This document shows positions 1 through 10,000 of a stretch of DNA of 14,364 nt, piece by piece (position 1 is the first letter of the stretch; the number at the start of each line of letters is the position of its first letter). A model generated the notes under the pieces. The model was given only the letters and a program-made list of their open reading frames with translations. It searched no databases and was not told the DNA's origin. Made by a program: the position numbers and the translations under genes. The DNA comes from Saksenaea vasiformis B4078. Its lineage: Eukaryota; Mucoromycota; Mucoromycetes; Mucorales; Saksenaeaceae. The DNA lies in assembly GCA_000697055.1 (NCBI GenBank), contig JNDT01001201.1, forward strand, positions 1 through 14,364. Direction: 5' to 3'.

Positions 1-2104
1 CTGTCCATAGTGAATGTCAGATAAGCCCATCGCACACAAACATTACTAACAATTGTATGCTATGAAATCGATACTACAAGTTCCTTGGATAGCCTTACCT
101 ATTATGATAGTATCCTGTGGTTGCGTGAACCGTCCTTCTGAGAGACTTAATTTTACTGTTTTGGAAGGAGAATCTAAACCGCGACTGAGGACAGGTAATT
201 CCGACATTAGGTCGTTTTTAACCAATCTATCAAAGCGAGTTCTTGATAAGAGTCTCTGGAGGAAAAATCGCTAAACCAAGCTCCAGTAGCTGAAGAGGTA
301 TATATTCCAGGCTATCGGGCCGGATCGCTGGTATTGACAAACGAGAATCTTAACCTTGTTCAATCAAGCGAGAGCCCTTAGCATTCTGCCAAACGTAATC
401 CTTTCAAGCTTTAAAGGCAAAGACGTAGTAGAGATTGCACAAATACCTAGCTTGCTGTGCGTTACTTGAGATCCAAGTCTACCATGGCTTTGTGTCTCGT
501 TACGTGATTATACCGCTGACGGTAGCTACAGTAAGTGTGCTGAATAGCTTTACCATAGATGCATACAAAGGACATCAGTGCCATACATAAACAATAGTAG
601 GAAAATCATTATGTGAATTGAAGAGGTGTAACAATTTCTGATGAATTTGGCAAGATGTATGCAAGGATACTTGCCGCGTTAAGAGACTTAACCAAGCTTT
701 TAAATTATTGACGGCAATACAAACCTTATATGTCCGGATAAGTTTCTTCTTTTCGGCCTCACATATTGTTCTTAGCCTGCAATTGATAAAACACATATAG
801 CAGAGAGATTTGTCGGTCACACAAGTCTTGTCCTGATTCCACGATCCTTGTCAACGCGAGCGTCCGCCGAAATCCCTCTAGGAACCTTTCCGAGTTAAGT
901 GCACTGAACGTAATCAGTATGATCGAATGCTCAGTCGGATAAGAAGGCTGCAAAAAAGACCTTTGCAGCAAGCAAATACAAGAGCGGGATGACTATCTTC
1001 CATCAATAATCTTTGCAGAGGCGGTCATGAGTATGGTTGCACAAACGATGTTTACATTAGTACAAACTTTTGCAAAGAAATAACTATTGCTGCATGTGTG
1101 TGCAGCTTGAGCATTTGAACTGTACAGGAGAACGCATGCGTCTAAATTTCATAATCCCACTAAATATAGCTTCTTATGACACGATATATCCTATGCCCAA
1201 GGAGTTTGTTATTGTTGGATATGAATCTCAAAATCATAGATGCAACGCTCGAGACAAGTACTGTCTAAATTGATGGTACAAGTTCCCCACTCACAAATCT
1301 CTGGTCTAAATTGACACTAAGAGATGCAAAGGCGTCGTTAAATCTTTTGCTGTTTTGGAGAAGTCTAACTACCTAGTGGGAAGAAACGGGACACTTCTTT
1401 GAAGACAGCACAAAATGAAGACAGAGCTGTTAAACTGTGGATTTTCTACCTTTTTCCCACATCCATAGGCATGCATGACATTTCTGACATGTAGCTTTGA
1501 ACCGTGGGAAAGCAAATATGCAAAGTTCGCTGTCAGACTCACCAGCAATAACAAGCTGCCCTAAAACGGGTTTCTAAGAAGGTCATTAAGCGGGTCAATC
1601 AGAAGAAAGATGATCTGTGGAACATCGTGGATCTTCTGTCATGAACAGAGGCAGCGATCTTTGCCAACCGATATGGTATGGTAGCATATGAGTCTATAAA
1701 AGTAGATAGTGCCAACTACAGACATGTATCCCATCAATGCACTCTGATAACAATTTAGAGATAAAGCCACTGTCGCAGCAATGCTTGTGGAACAGTCAAC
1801 TGCTGTTCCCCCCTTTTTTTGGTGCGAGGTGTCTAAATTAGGTCTTTAACGGAATACTCGAGTAAACATGCGATTTTCTTTTCTCAAATTGTCATTCTAG
1901 TGATTGTATGCCTATCAGGGGAAAACATCATTTCAACGAAAGATTCAGCAAATCGGAAGGAGTATTCAAGGGGCAACAGAAAGTGTATTTTACATAAAAA
2001 AGAATAGAAAGAAAAGTAAACATCAACTTTCCCAAAAACCATATAACAAGAAAGACGATGTAAAGACAAAAATAAGAACCCGTTTCTTCTTATCATTGCT
2101 AAAG
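1..2104. other. intergenic / unassigned region
   Basis: No gene can be supported here. The longest frames are about 60-80 codons, occur on both strands and match no family I know. A plus-strand frame from the ATG at 62 to 274 starts with a hydrophobic stretch. It is followed in another frame (about 250-380) by a second open stretch, which could be a frameshifted relic but is not convincing. The part next to 2105 should hold the 3' UTR of the minus-strand kinase gene, but no AATAAA is visible on that strand between 1900 and 2105. The 11-mer GTCTAAATTGA occurs at 1263 and 1304, and GTCTAAATT recurs near 1829. Confidence 0.5.
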
Positions 2105-3650
2105 TTAGATCTTCATTTCGGCTGACGATAACGGATGGAAATTGTGAACGTCAATGCCTCTTGACAAGAGCTCCGCCTCGCAATGTGGTGGAACGAGGGT
2201 ATGAATTAGCTCCGGCTTTATTGAGAGTTCTAAACGAAACCATCAGTTTTTTTTTCTTTCGCATCATCAAGACATAAGTTGTGATTTAACATACCATGTT
2301 CTGTGAAGTCAAACAACTTTGGTAGTTCTTTTCCTTGGGGTAATCGTGTTGCTGGATCACGTAGTTCATCAAAGAATGGATGTGCCATTGCATCGATTGC
2401 TGTGATTCTTTTTCCTGGTGCATACTGCAGCAGTTCACCAATGAATGCAATTGCTTCAGGTGATGTCCGTGATTTGAAGACCTAAAAGGTTGTAGGAAAA
2501 CATGAACCATCTTTAGTATTGAAAAAGAGATGATTGACTTGAACAAACCATAGAGAATGGATGAGGCTTGATATGTGGGAATCGTTGTTCAGTATAGTTA
2601 GGGTTCATAGCCAGTAGCTGTTCTTGTGTTGGAGTGCCGAGCACCTTAATGATTTCTACCAACTGATCAATACCACTCTCACCAGGGAATAACGGCTGGT
2701 TTAGAATCAACTCGGCCATCACACACCCCGCTGACCAGATGTCGATGCTGATGGTGTAATCACTCGCGCCAAAAATCAATTCTGGTGCTCGATAATAGCG
2801 AGAGCAAATATAAGATACATTGGGTTCTCCCGAAACAAGTACCTTGGCACTAAATAACATTACTCAGTAAATACTTCCCCCCCCTCTTCACCTATTAATT
2901 TTTTTCCCATCTACCTGCCAAAATCACACAACTTAAGAACCCCTGTTGCTGGATCGAGCAGTAGGTTTTGCGGCTTAATATCACGGTGACAAATACCAAG
3001 AGAGTGAATATACGCCAAAGATCGTAACAATTGATAGGTGTATAATTTCACGTAGATCATCGGCATGGATTGCTTTGTTTTCGAATAATGTCTGATAGCA
3101 CGGTACACCGTTTCGGGCACATATTCAAGCACGAGGTTGAGAAAGATCTCTTCTTTTTGCTGTTATGTATCAGAATATGCATCGACATGACACAAATACA
3201 CCATCGTATTTACCTTATCACCTTGACTGTAAAAGAATGCTTTAAGAGCGACTACGTTAGGATGACTGACACTTCGCATGAGTTGAAGTTCTCGATTCTG
3301 CATGGCGGTTTGAAGTCATGAGTTGAATGGTTTTCTTTTATGTATAACACTAGATGAGTTAAATTCACCTTAAAGCGTTTGTCCTGCAAAACTTTTTTGA
3401 TAGCGACATCTTCACCTGTGCGAAGTAGTCTGGCCTGATACACTACACCAAACGATCCATTCCCCGCTACTTTATAATTTGTGTATTGTAGCTGTATATC
3501 CTGGCCCGTCTTTCCATCCTTGGCTCCAACTTTGATGACTTTTAGTGGATCGGCATCACCAGCTTTTGGAGGAGATTGGTTAGCTAATGACCATGCTAGT
3601 TGAATTGGAGCTCACCTGTTATTTTTAAACCACTCATCGGACCATGCATC
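2105..3650 (-). CDS. gsk3: glycogen synthase kinase 3 (GSK3/shaggy-type Ser/Thr kinase), 7 exons
   Basis: Exons in transcript order: 3650-3617, 3562-3369, 3297-3214, 3159-2915, 2849-2549, 2481-2295, 2229-2105. They total 1170 nt, giving 389 aa with all phases matching, a usual length for fungal GSK3. The Gly-rich loop GNGSFG is at 45-50, the ATP lysine K67 (VAIKK), HRD at 162-164 and DFG at 183-185. The activation-loop tyrosine Y199 lies in [10 protein letters not shown]78, R163 and K188 match the pocket that binds primed phospho-substrates in animal GSK3. The C-terminus ends with the family tail [17 protein letters not shown]. Known family role: a cytosolic/nuclear kinase acting on primed substrates in carbon, stress and morphogenesis signalling. 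There is no room for the Ser9/Ser21 inhibitory segment of animal enzymes; the N-terminus before the kinase core is short. Start chosen: first in-frame ATG in exon 1 (M5 is an alternative). A TTTCAG at about 3668 upstream of the ATG could be the acceptor of a 5' UTR intron. It is transcribed divergently from the decarboxylase gene. Confidence 0.97.
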
Positions 3651-4256
3651 TTTGTGGGAAAAAAAACTGAAAGATAAGATAATAAATTTTAATGAGCACA
3701 TAGTATAAACATGATACATACTAAGAAAATGATATTATAGATATGTAAGTGCGTTTAGGAGAAGAAAGAAGGAAGAAGGAAGAAGGAGAGGGGGGTTAAA
3801 GGTGGCTGGCAAAAAAGGGAAATATCGCTGTTACCAAACGCGGTCCTTCAAAACAATCAGATGACTTATCCCCGTTTAAGAACGTACAAGCCAAAGAAAA
3901 AAAAAAGGAAGATGCATGATCGACAAGCGGGTTTCTCTCATCGCGTCTTAAGTACGAACTTTTTTTCATTCCTTTCTACTTCTTCTTCTTTCTCTTCTTT
4001 CTCTTCTTGTAGTATCTCTTGTTATCGGATAAATTTGTCATCTTCTTGTAACCTCTCCCTTTATCCCTTTTAGGTCACTAAAACCTCTCGTTTTCCTCCA
4101 ATGAATCTTGTTCTTTGAACTCCGGAACTTCGTATGCAGCAATGCAGCTGAGTTAAGCACTGTGTTACAAAGCAACGTCCTTCATTTTTACACGTGAGGT
4201 AACAGAATCCCACGCTGTGTATACTTGCGCCTCTCGTTCCTTCTATCTCATATACT
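3651..4256. promoter_or_regulatory. divergent promoter/5' UTR region between GSK3 and malonyl-CoA decarboxylase
   Basis: This is about 600 bp between two start codons pointing away from each other. It carries a GAAGAAAGAAGGAAGAAGG-type purine tract at about 3760-3790, which is a CT tract on the GSK3 sense strand. A TTCTTC/TCTTCTT-rich tract at about 3960-4070 lies on the decarboxylase sense strand. Such pyrimidine tracts are common just upstream of fungal start sites. No clear TATA box was identified. The reading frame around 3861-4073 is low-complexity Ser/Phe-rich translation of the CT tract and is not taken as a gene. Confidence 0.6.
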
Positions 4257-6451
4257 ATGCAAAGATATCTTTGGCGAACAATCCCCCTCTTTTTAAACAA
4301 TTCCCTACGAAATCATTCAATAAGACCTAAATCAACGTGGCAGCAACCAGCCAGTGATGTAACCCCTTCGGCAGTTTGGGACTACTGGTCCGTCATTCGA
4401 AATTATGTACAGGAACCTGGTAGACATTGACCCCTCCAACTCATGGCATATGTAGACCTGACTTTTTATCTATTTCAGGATTTTTTTCTTTCAGTGCAGA
4501 TAATTCAAAATTGGCAGTAGCTGATAGTAAGTTTATGCGCGAGCTATTAAGTAAGATCACTACGCGTGAACGCGACGTTGGAGATCTTCTACCTAGCGTA
4601 TTAACCGCAAGATGCTGTGAGCTATTTGAACGACTTGATTGGGTGTGAAGAAGAAGAAAAGAAAAAAAAGATATCTATTTATTCGAAAAACGTGGACTGA
4701 CATCATTTTATTTTGTTGGATAGGAAGGGAAAGCAGAGTTTTTTGATATCCTGGGACGTCATTTTGGTAAAAAAAAAAAAAAAAAGGATAAAAAAGAAGT
4801 AAACAAATATGGGGCGGTTATGCATTCCAACACGCATGTATGTATATGGATACTTCTTCTTAGGAATTGACCGTCGAAAATCTGCCGAAGCTGCTCAAAA
4901 GTACGCACAAGTGGTATCTGAGTCAACAACCAAAAATTGTTCCTACATCTGTACAGCAAGTATTTTGCAAAGGGTTCTATTGAGCTTACACCTGACTCGA
5001 AGTTAGGCGGAGGAAGCACTTAAGCAGTACATGGAACCACAGTACAGTATCCTCTTTGATCGTATACATCAACTGCCCGGTGGTCTGAAATTTTTGACGG
5101 ATATGAGAGCAGACTTACTGGTAGGAAACTTTGCGTGATGTTATTTTACCTACTAAAGCTGAAAAAAAGGATATTATGGCACAGCACGATGGTCAACCAT
5201 TGCAAACGAGATTATATTCCTTGGAGAAGAGTCTGAAATACAAGCTGAAAAGATCAATGGTTGGCTTCCTCACATTAAATCGTGTCACATGGCAGAGTTC
5301 GGCAGAAGTACTTGAAAAGGTAACGATTAAAAAGGGGTGCATCGATATTTTGTGATTTTGACCAAATGGCACAAAAGATTTATCGATATGAAGCCGTACA
5401 CGCTGTTGCTGATTGGAAGGATCTGAAGAGGTAAAGAAAGAAAACATCATGAGACATGCAATCGTTGATCCATGTTCTTGTCTCATGACAGACGCCTTGG
5501 TCCGGATCGACGCGTATTTGCATTCTTTTTTCACAATTTGCCTACAGAGCCCCTGGTGTTTGTGCATGTCGCGCTCGTCCCCGGTATGTCCGATTCGGTG
5601 CAATCTATCTTGCAGGAGCCTCTATCACCTACCTATCATCCCAGTGACTTCAAATGCGCCATCTGCTATTCCATAACGACTCGAAGAGGACTTGGAGGAA
5701 TCAATTTGGGGAATTTTTTGATCAAACGTGTTGTGCGAGATTTAAAACGCGAATTCCCGCAGATAAACACTTTTGCAACTTTGAGTCCTCTTCCTGGATT
5801 TAGAAAATGGGTTACAAATAACCTTCATCGTCAGGATATCCAGGATCAATTTGAAGAAGCGGCCGGCTCGGACTGGAGACACGTAGGGATACCGATAGTT
5901 GACAGCCATGATCCTTATTATCTCTATTAGAAACTAGACTATTTCGATGGAGATAGCGCACTAAAACAAGCGCTGATGAATTTATGCTCCAGGTTAATGT
6001 TTTCAACCGGAAGCATGCAAATGATATTAACGCGAGCTTTTAGATATGTGCTACAGGAGAAGCAACGAAGAGGTCTTGCTTTGGATCCTGTAGGTAAGTA
6101 ATCTGCGTTCCGTTCAACTCTGTTTCTGAAACTTTGACTAGCCAATTTCCATCTACGTAATGGTGCATGCGCACACCAATTACATTGGATGGCAGACATA
6201 TCAGGTAGGAAGAGGGTTTCTCTGTCTTATGATTTTAACACCTCACGTTCCTTGTGGCAGATAAGGGGCTTCAGGAATCTTTTGGTATCATGATCAACTA
6301 TAATTACTTGCCGGATTATGTCGAAGTGAACAACCGCCAATACCTTTCTGATGGAACAATATCCATAAGTGAACCACGGTCCGACTACGACGGCTGGCTG
6401 TCCAAATGGGTCGGACGGGGAGTCAACTACGTGGAGACAAATACCAGTTAG
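4257..6451 (+). CDS. mlycd: malonyl-CoA decarboxylase (MCD family), 12 exons
   Basis: Exons: 4257-4419, 4479-4642, 4724-4766, 4864-4913, 5007-5120, 5170-5319, 5378-5430, 5492-5882, 5931-5992, 6044-6093, 6142-6204, 6261-6451. They total 1494 nt, or 497 aa, close to the human enzyme's 493. It converts malonyl-CoA to acetyl-CoA and CO2. The helical N-terminal domain is at about 75-215 (PGGLKFLTDMRADLL at 164-178). The acetyltransferase-like catalytic domain follows: EPLVFVHVAL, AICYSIT, LGNFLIKRVVRDLKREFP, LSPLPGF, DPVANFHLRNGA. By alignment S344 and H417 correspond to human S329 and H423. The first 36 residues lack acids and carry Arg/Lys (MQRYLWRTIPLF), resembling a mitochondrial presequence. 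The C-terminus ends in NTS, with no SKL peroxisomal signal. The ATG at 4257 is the only upstream Met; a stop lies in frame at 4200. Least certain are the intron 1 acceptor (4478 or 4499) and the intron 5 acceptor (5169 or 5184). The segment between S344 and H417 is about 21 residues shorter than in human. Confidence 0.95.
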
Positions 6452-6498
6452 ATGAACATATACTGTTAGCTTATTTATAAGCACCAGGTCAAATCATA

Positions 6499-6504
6499 AA
6501 TAAA
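6499..6504 (+). terminator. AATAAA polyadenylation signal of the decarboxylase gene
   Basis: A canonical AATAAA hexamer lies 48 nt after the TAG stop of the malonyl-CoA decarboxylase gene, in AT-rich sequence. Position and motif fit a poly(A) signal; cleavage site not determined. Confidence 0.55.
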
Positions 6505-6976
6505 GCATCCAGATGACAAGCTAAAGAGTTCACGGACATGAACTTAGAATGAACATGAGAGAATCTTCCACTTTCCGTAGGATGTGATAGTTTCAACGAT
6601 GATGAACTAATAAATCAAATAATGCTATACAACAAGAAAATACATAAATAGAAATAGCATGTTATTGATGATGATCGCCCCTCTTTTATTGACATTATTG
6701 TAATATCTAGGCAGCGATATCTGTTGGACAGCTATCCATCGAGCCCATTGGAGCAATAGCTGCATGCTTATTCTTAGAGCTGTCGGTGGCATATATTTCT
6801 CTATCTGTTAAGCGAGTAGAGTAAAAGTATCCTCTGTACACTCTCTCTTACACCCTTTTTTTTTTAACTTTTGCCTTTTTCTTTTTCTTTCTGCGTCTGT
6901 CTGTAACACAAGCAGGTGTGCGGAGTGCAAGAGTCATCGTTAGGTTGAGTAACAACAACAAATAGCAATACCAGTT

Positions 6977-7033
6977 ATGGACTGGGTTGGATCTGGTTTA
7001 TTAGCCATCGCTTCTTGTATGATTAAGAGTTGA
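6977..7033 (+). other. short upstream ORF in the formin leader
   Basis: ATG at 6977 opens an 18-codon frame (MDWVGSGLLAIASCMIKS) that stops with TGA at 7031-7033, 23 nt before the formin ATG at 7057. It is in a different frame from the formin. I tested whether it could be a first coding exon joined by the GTATGA at 7017. No acceptor gives the right phase into exon 1, so an upstream ORF is the better reading, if the transcript starts before 6977. Confidence 0.35.
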
Positions 7034-7056
7034 TTTCATTCTTAATACCCATTCGG

Positions 7057-10000
7057 ATGGATTCTATCCCGAACATTGGCGGCAAGTACCGCTTAAAGAC
7101 CAAATCCCGTCTACACACCATACGAACCGCTACAGCAAGCAGCTTACAACGAACACAACTATCCACATCACATGTCACTATCAAGCCAACAGATTTTTCA
7201 GAATCGACTCAGAAGAAACCATCTTCGAAAGAAGAAATACTGAAACTTCTGTCACAAAGTAAACCTCCAGCCAAATCAACCACCGTGAATCAACCTTCAG
7301 CAACATCGGGGTTGTCAGGGGATCCGACCGGTACATACTATATATGCCCGTTGGACCTCCGTGATCCGGAATTCTCACACCACTGTAGAAAGCCACGCGG
7401 AAGACTGGGCCGCTTCACAGGAGCAACCTCCGGATCAGGAGATAGAGCGTCTTTTTGACGAAGCGTCGGTAAGAAATTAAAGTTCCATTTTTTATATTGC
7501 ATCTCACACCCACTCCTACAAAAAATAAGGACCGGCTCCAGATGAAACTTGCTGATCTCCCACTGGATAAGAAATGGTGGATTCTCTGCAACGAAAACGA
7601 ATTTACGAAACTTGGTGCAGTGGTGAGGAAGAAGACCTCAACGCAATCCAAGACACGAAGTAAAACGACAGTCAAAAATGCAGATCAAGCAGATAAAATG
7701 GACCAACCTGAAGATTATATCAGACTCTTTCTGCACAAAGGAGTGACACTATCTGCAGTATCCGACCTGGCATTGCAATTGAAGACAATGCCAATCAGGT
7801 AAACAAGTGATCCGTTGGGCGTTGGAAGAACATTGAACATTCGGTCTTTGTGTAGTTGGACTCGGCAGTTTATAGAGGAGCGCGGGATGCAGGTCATCGC
7901 CAATGAGCTTGCTACGATTAACAATAAAGCTGACAGGTAAAATAGGGTTGGCATGTCGCGTCTTACGGAATGTGTTTATAATTTAATATCAGGAGTCAAA
8001 AAGATTGCTTAATCGAGCTCGAGATCATAAAATGCCTCAAATCCATGTTTAACAACGTCGTAAGTTCTTTCTTTTCTCTCTGCAGTTATCCTTGATTACT
8101 CAAAACGGGCATCGGGTAGTACGGAATCCAAGAGGCTCTAAACGGATCTCATTGTGTTTACAGTCTGATGATGTCGTTGCTCTCCCCATACGTGCCTGCA
8201 CGTACAATAGCTTGCGATGCGCTTACATTTTTATGTTACTGCAATATACCCACCGGCCACTCCATGGTATTGCGAGGGATGGAGCTAATGAAGGAATCGG
8301 GAAATGAATACGGTCGCTTTGATGCCTGGCTTCGATCGTTAGAGATTGTTCTCGACACGAAAGGAATAACAGGCCTTCTTGCGAATAAAGCGATAAAGAA
8401 GACAGGTCTTACTGTCGAACCAGAGAGACGATTGACAGAATACGCGGTATACAGCATAATTTTTTTTATCTCTTAGTACAGTGTGTTAACTCTCATCTCA
8501 GCTTGCAAACATACTTCTCATCAACGCAATCGTTGAACCCGACATTGTCGCAAACGCCAGCGTACGCATCACGTTACGTAATCAGCTACACCAGGGCGGC
8601 CTCACTCAGATCCTTGACAAGATGAGTGCCTTTGATAACGACTTGCTCAATCGAAAAATCGAGAAGTTCCGGGAATTGGAAGAAACGGATTCTTCGTCCA
8701 TCTACGGAGGACTAGTTGTTGATGCCGTCATGGAGCCAGAAGATATTCTACCGAAGATCCTCGCATCCATCAATGGCACTCGAGCACATGGTTATCTGCA
8801 AAGCACACTCCAACATCTGCTAATGATTCAGTGCGGAGCTGAGAAACGGTAATGACGCGTAATGCTTGGACACACGAAAACTCCCTCCTTTTTTCCTTTT
8901 TTTTTTTAAAAAAAAAACAAAAAAAAGAAATCGCTACTATCAGCTTATTGAGTCTGTGGTCAGTCAAATCGTCCTTGATCAAAAGGGAATTCCAGATGAC
9001 TTTTCAAGCACCTATGGGTTTAGCGTAGACGATTTGCTTGATAAGTTTGCTGAGCAAGACAAGTTGGAAGAGGCTCTACAGGAAACAAAACTAGCAAGAG
9101 AAGCAGCCGCTAAAGCAGTTGAGCGACAAGAAGAATTGCAAAAACAAGTGGATCTCAAGGCTGGTAACGCTATCCTTCATTTATGAGATAACTTTTCCTA
9201 ACATGATCTGTAGATGGATTGGTTGGGCAACTGCAAACGCGGAATGAATTGTTGGAGGATGAACTGCATTCTGCAAAGGAGGAGATTGCCACTTTGCGCC
9301 AAAAGCTGAACGAAGTTGAGACAGAGTACCAATCTGTCGTACAGGCAATGGATGCGCAGATCAAACGACGATACGATACCGTACGACAGCAGACAGAGTA
9401 CGGATCACCAACAGAAAAGCGTCGTCGACATCGAACAGCCGGTCACAAACAGAAAGCAGAACTAGAGACAAGGTCCTGGTCCACCCCGAAATCTACTAGT
9501 GAAGCAAGACTGAAAGCTTTATCGGTGAGTGGTAACGATAGATTTCTATCTGATCTAAAGCAGTAGTAACTTATCAAGTATTGACCATCACAGCAACCCA
9601 AAAATCGAGATTTTTCATCGAAAGAGCCTTCCGAGATATTCAAACAATCGCTCAGAGTGAGCACCGGAACACGTATGATTAATACTTCTAGAAGAGCTAG
9701 TCAGCCAGAACCCGCGATAAGAAAAGCTCGAGGAATGCCTGTGTGTTCACCTAGCAGTAGCAGGACATCTGTTCGCTCAAGAAAATCGGCCGATGATGAT
9801 GTGCTTTGCTCATCCGCAACCGATGTTAGCAGTGTATCCAGCACAAAGTCCAGCAATTTGCGAAATCGAACCGTACCTTTGATGATAGATATCCCAATAC
9901 CAAGGCAAATGTCCGATTTAACAGAGGTGGACGAAGAAGATCAAAAATCACCCTCTGTCATTGTGGAGACGCCTGCCGTGTTACCCGAAGAAGAAGCAGA

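Larger units (their letters stand above)
6452..7056 (+). promoter_or_regulatory. spacer with formin promoter and 5' leader
   Basis: This is 605 nt between the decarboxylase stop and the formin ATG, both on the plus strand. After the poly(A) signal it holds AT-rich sequence (about 6600-6720). A strong pyrimidine tract follows (about 6842-6893, CTCTCTCTTACACCC then T-runs and CTTTTTCTTTCT), as expected upstream of a fungal transcription start. A CA/AAC-rich leader (about 6945-6970) comes next. No protein gene or structural RNA was recognised apart from the short upstream ORF listed separately. Confidence 0.5.

Noticed and set aside
2303..2485. 60-codon plus-strand frame
   Set aside because: Antisense to GSK3 exon 6, which encodes the conserved kinase C-lobe.
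3861..4073. 70-codon plus-strand frame rich in Ser and Phe
   Set aside because: Translation of the CT-rich promoter tract; low complexity.
5193..5603. 136-codon open frame on the minus strand
   Set aside because: It is antisense to MCD exons 6-8, whose sense reading matches a known family with correct splice phases.
5883..5930. Stop-containing end of the large MCD exon taken as the C-terminus of a truncated enzyme
   Set aside because: GTAGGG...TATTAG forms a 48-nt intron, after which the frame continues with the conserved DPVANFHLRNGA and LHWMAD motifs.
6590..6690. GATGATGA-like C boxes suggesting a C/D snoRNA
   Set aside because: No matching CTGA D box or terminal stem at suitable spacing.
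8060..8119. GCAG at 8085 as the acceptor of formin intron 5
   Set aside because: It leads into a frame that is lost before the conserved FH3 motif; the TAG at 8119 gives YGIQEAL in the right phase.
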